A stretch of 64,000 nucleotides of DNA. Source: Acidobacteria subdivision 2 bacterium RH1 MAG20 (lineage in GTDB: Bacteria; Acidobacteriota; Terriglobia; Terriglobales; Acidobacteriaceae). Positions 62,742 to 64,000 of the stretch are shown in pieces. The stretch covers positions 1-64,000 of the forward strand of contig NFUO01000548.1 in assembly GCA_002197545.1 (NCBI GenBank), read 5' to 3'. The position numbers and the translations under genes are program-made. Below the pieces are notes generated by a model. That model made no database searches. It was not told the DNA's origin and saw nothing but the letters and a program-made list of their open reading frames with translations. Each line of letters begins with the position of its first letter. The stretch's first letter is position 1.

Positions 62742-62902
62742 ACCACGGCCAACGAATACATGCAGGAGTTGCCGGAGAGTGTGAAGAAGATGGTCGGATC
62801 GGTCTACATCATGCTGACGAAAGGAGGGAATCAAAACAAGCTTTTGGAGATTTGCTACCAAAAGCTACCAACGCTTCTCAGGAACTTTCTGTAAGTGCTT
62901 GA
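62739..62902 (+). pseudogene. C-terminal remnant of a tyrosine-type integrase
   Basis: In the second frame the sequence reads TTANEYMQELPESVKKMVGS followed by VYIMLTKGG, which resembles the C-terminal catalytic-Tyr helix of phage-type integrases (YMQ region). After a one-base frameshift near 62822 the frame FGDLLPKATNASQELSVSA continues, a plausible tail. Only about 55 codons remain. It ends at the start of the right tRNA-Val repeat, the usual place of a tRNA-targeting integrase gene. The likeness is my own recognition without a database search. Confidence 0.6.
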
Positions 62903-62953
62903 TAAATATGGTAGGCACGAGGAGACTCGAACTCCTGACCTCTACCGTGTCAA
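62899..62953 (-). repeat. Right attachment-site repeat within tRNA-Val
   Basis: Right copy of the 55-bp repeat, covering the 3' two thirds of tRNA-Val on the minus strand plus about ten flanking bases. It matches 32317-32371 at 53 of 55 positions, with mismatches at 62903 and 62923. Confidence 0.85.
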
Positions 62954-62984
62954 GGTAGCGCTCTAACCAACTGAGCTACGCGCC
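62909..62984 (-). tRNA. tRNA-Val (anticodon GAC)
   Basis: A complete 76-base tRNA on the minus strand. The acceptor starts GGCGCGT and ends CGTGCCT-ACCA with CCA encoded. The anticodon arm CTACC-TTGACAC-GGTAG gives GAC, and the T arm AGGAG-TTCGAGT-CTCCT is perfect. It is intact despite serving as the integration site, because the island brought a copy of the 3' end. Confidence 0.95.
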
Positions 62985-63067
62985 TGAATGCGTTTTTTCA
63001 GTCTAAATGGAGTGGGATAGTTAGAGCAACATGAGGCTCGACTTAGGCTAAGATTGACAGACGTAAC

Positions 63068-63640
63068 GTGCCTTTTCTGAATCAATTTCGCGCCGCTCCC
63101 AATCTGCTTACGCTGATGCGTTTGTTCATTATCCCTTTTCTTATTATAGAGATAATGGATGCCAATTATGTGGGAGCGCTTGCACTGTTCATTCTGGCCG
63201 GGATCAGCGATGCGCTGGATGGTTTGCTGGCCAGGTGGTTGAGTCAACGAACGACGCTGGGGCAGTATCTGGATCCCATTGCGGATAAGCTGCTGCTAAG
63301 TACCCTGTTTGTTGTATTTACGCATGTCGGGCTGATGCCGCGGTATGTTACGGTGCTGGTTTTCAGTAGGGATTTAGGAATTTTGCTGATCGCTGCGTTG
63401 TTGTTTGCTACTGGATCTTTGCGGGATTTTCGTCCGAGCCTGTTTGGAAAACTCAACACATTTATGCAGATAATCGCTTTGCTATCCGTGCTTTGCCAGA
63501 AGGTTTTTGCCTGGCATCATATTACGGCGATGAGGGATGGGTTATTGCAGATTATTGCGGTCATGGCTCCGCTTTCGGCGGCACAGTATGCGTGGATCGT
63601 GTTTCGCCGGATGAACGCGCAACAGCCGACTGCGGTTTAG
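63068..63640 (+). CDS. CDP-alcohol phosphatidyltransferase family protein (PgsA-like)
   Basis: This 190-residue inner-membrane enzyme belongs to the CDP-alcohol phosphatidyltransferase family, which makes phospholipid headgroup links such as phosphatidylglycerophosphate. The full catalytic motif D48xxD51GxxARx8G65xxxD69xxxD73 is seen across SDALDGLLARWLSQRTTLGQ and YLDPIADK, and several hydrophobic helices follow. Which alcohol is used is not clear from the sequence, although PgsA is the best match by the start NLLTLMRLFIIPFLI. It begins with GTG at 63068 and its stop overlaps the convergent small gene by 4 bases. Confidence 0.88.
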   Translation: MPFLNQFRAAPNLLTLMRLFIIPFLIIEIMDANYVGALALFILAGISDALDGLLARWLSQRTTLGQYLDPIADKLLLSTLFVVFTHVGLMPRYVTVLVFSRDLGILLIAALLFATGSLRDFRPSLFGKLNTFMQIIALLSVLCQKVFAWHHITAMRDGLLQIIAVMAPLSAAQYAWIVFRRMNAQQPTAV

Positions 63641-63801
63641 TCGTCGGCCGGAGTCTCGGGGCCAATCTCGGCCTCTTCGATAGCGATATCGCTAAACTCC
63701 GCTGAATCAAAGACTTCTCGGCAGGTCTGGCACTCGACAAATTCTGTATCGTCCTCGCGGGCGACTACTTTTACGATGGGATGTTTGCACTTTGGGGTCA
63801 T
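63637..63801 (-). CDS. Small zinc-ribbon-like protein, 54 residues
   Basis: This 54-residue open frame starts with MTPKCKHPIVKVVARED and contains a second Cys pair in FVECQTCREVFDSAEF. The CxH and CxxC arrangement (Cys5, His7, Cys24, Cys27) could bind one zinc ion. The C-terminus is acidic (EEAEIGPETPADD). It converges on the pgsA-like gene, with the two stop codons overlapping. No clear ribosome-binding site is seen. The coding pattern and metal-ligand layout suggest a real gene; its function is unknown. Confidence 0.6.
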   Translation of the reverse strand: MTPKCKHPIVKVVAREDDTEFVECQTCREVFDSAEFSDIAIEEAEIGPETPADD

Positions 63802-64000
63802 GAGTGGAGAGAGCGAATGGTATGGATTTTGCCCGTCTCTGCGTGGCTTGTCAAGGCGCGCAGCCTGTGATTTTCGTGATGGGCGCTGGCGATCTCGGTA
63901 CGGGATTTTTATGTGGGAAAGCCGGTTGCGTGACCACGCTTCCGGACGTACACTATCTAGGACTGGAATTGTCGGTATTCTGCCGATTTTCTGTCCGAAG
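63802..64000. other. Right window end without a recognised gene
   Basis: No recognised coding or RNA feature. Short open frames lack start signals or family likeness. A gene may begin beyond the window edge. Confidence 0.4.

Larger units (their letters stand above)
32317..62953. mobile_element. 30.6-kb genomic island at tRNA-Val carrying a polysaccharide-utilisation locus
   Basis: The element is bounded by 55-bp direct repeats (32317-32371 and 62899-62953, two mismatches) that correspond to the 3' end of tRNA-Val(GAC) plus a few downstream bases. The intact tRNA gene is at the right end, and a fragment is left at the other. A 3' piece resembling a tyrosine integrase gene lies directly next to the right repeat. 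The cargo is about a dozen carbohydrate genes plus three wrecked genes. Integration at the 3' end of a tRNA gene with duplication of that end is the known behaviour of tyrosine integrases. The element cannot now excise by itself because the integrase is incomplete. Confidence 0.8.

Noticed and set aside
1..64000. CRISPR arrays, insertion sequences, rRNA genes
   Set aside because: No regular repeat-spacer pattern, transposase or rRNA sequence was recognised in the window.

Overview
The window looks like the chromosome of an acidobacterium of the Granulicella/Edaphobacter/Terriglobus type. Two giant TonB-dependent receptors start with a carboxypeptidase-regulatory (Oar-like) domain. A VWFA-related protein of the kind named after Acidobacteria is present, and a second copy is a pseudogene. 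One regulator carries the winged-helix head common in that phylum. This taxonomic call is inference from family content; no rRNA lies in the window.

Region 1 (1-11.2 kb) is ordinary chromosome: the 3' end of an rRNA uracil methyltransferase gene, comEC, a Phd/PIN toxin-antitoxin pair, tRNA-Leu(CAG), a secreted carboxylesterase, trpC-trpF, a VWFA-related secreted protein, a LysM protein, a YidB-like protein, ridA, msrB and rpmB.

Region 2 (11.3-32.2 kb) is a long array on the plus strand whose genes mostly touch or overlap by 4 bases (ATGA or GTGA). It opens with an outer-membrane barrel, two c-type cytochromes and a CuA-type cupredoxin. It continues with an exopolysaccharide machine: nucleotidyltransferase, SLBB export protein, Wzi-like remnant, Wzz-like co-polymerase, Wzx-like flippase, Wzy/ligase and two glycosyltransferases. 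It ends with an Oar-like receptor, a GDPD-HEAT protein, an HprK-like P-loop protein and an MFS transporter.

Region 3 (32.3-62.95 kb) is a 30.6-kb genomic island. It is bounded by 55-bp direct repeats of the 3' end of tRNA-Val(GAC) with two mismatches; the right copy lies in the intact tRNA gene. A 3' remnant that looks like a tyrosine integrase lies directly beside the right repeat. The cargo is a polysaccharide-utilisation locus: GH27 alpha-galactosidase, mutarotase-like protein, sugar porter, DUF5107-TPR protein, LacI regulator, GH36-like and GH31 enzymes, a transmembrane regulator, an Oar-like receptor, a heparinase-type lyase, GH105, GH38 and an (alpha/alpha)6 enzyme. It also holds several wrecked genes: a VWFA protein, a paralogue of the (alpha/alpha)6 enzyme and an alginate-lyase-family gene. 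The set fits import and stripping of an acidic heteropolysaccharide carrying alpha-galactosyl and alpha-mannosyl groups; the substrate is inferred.

Region 4 (62.99-64 kb) returns to ordinary chromosome, with a CDP-alcohol phosphatidyltransferase and a convergent 54-residue zinc-ribbon-like protein.

A degenerate tRNA-Val-like sequence upstream of rpmB (11.28-11.37 kb), in the same orientation as the other two tRNA-Val sequences, raises the possibility that region 2 is an older island stacked at the same locus. That is much less certain than the region 3 island.
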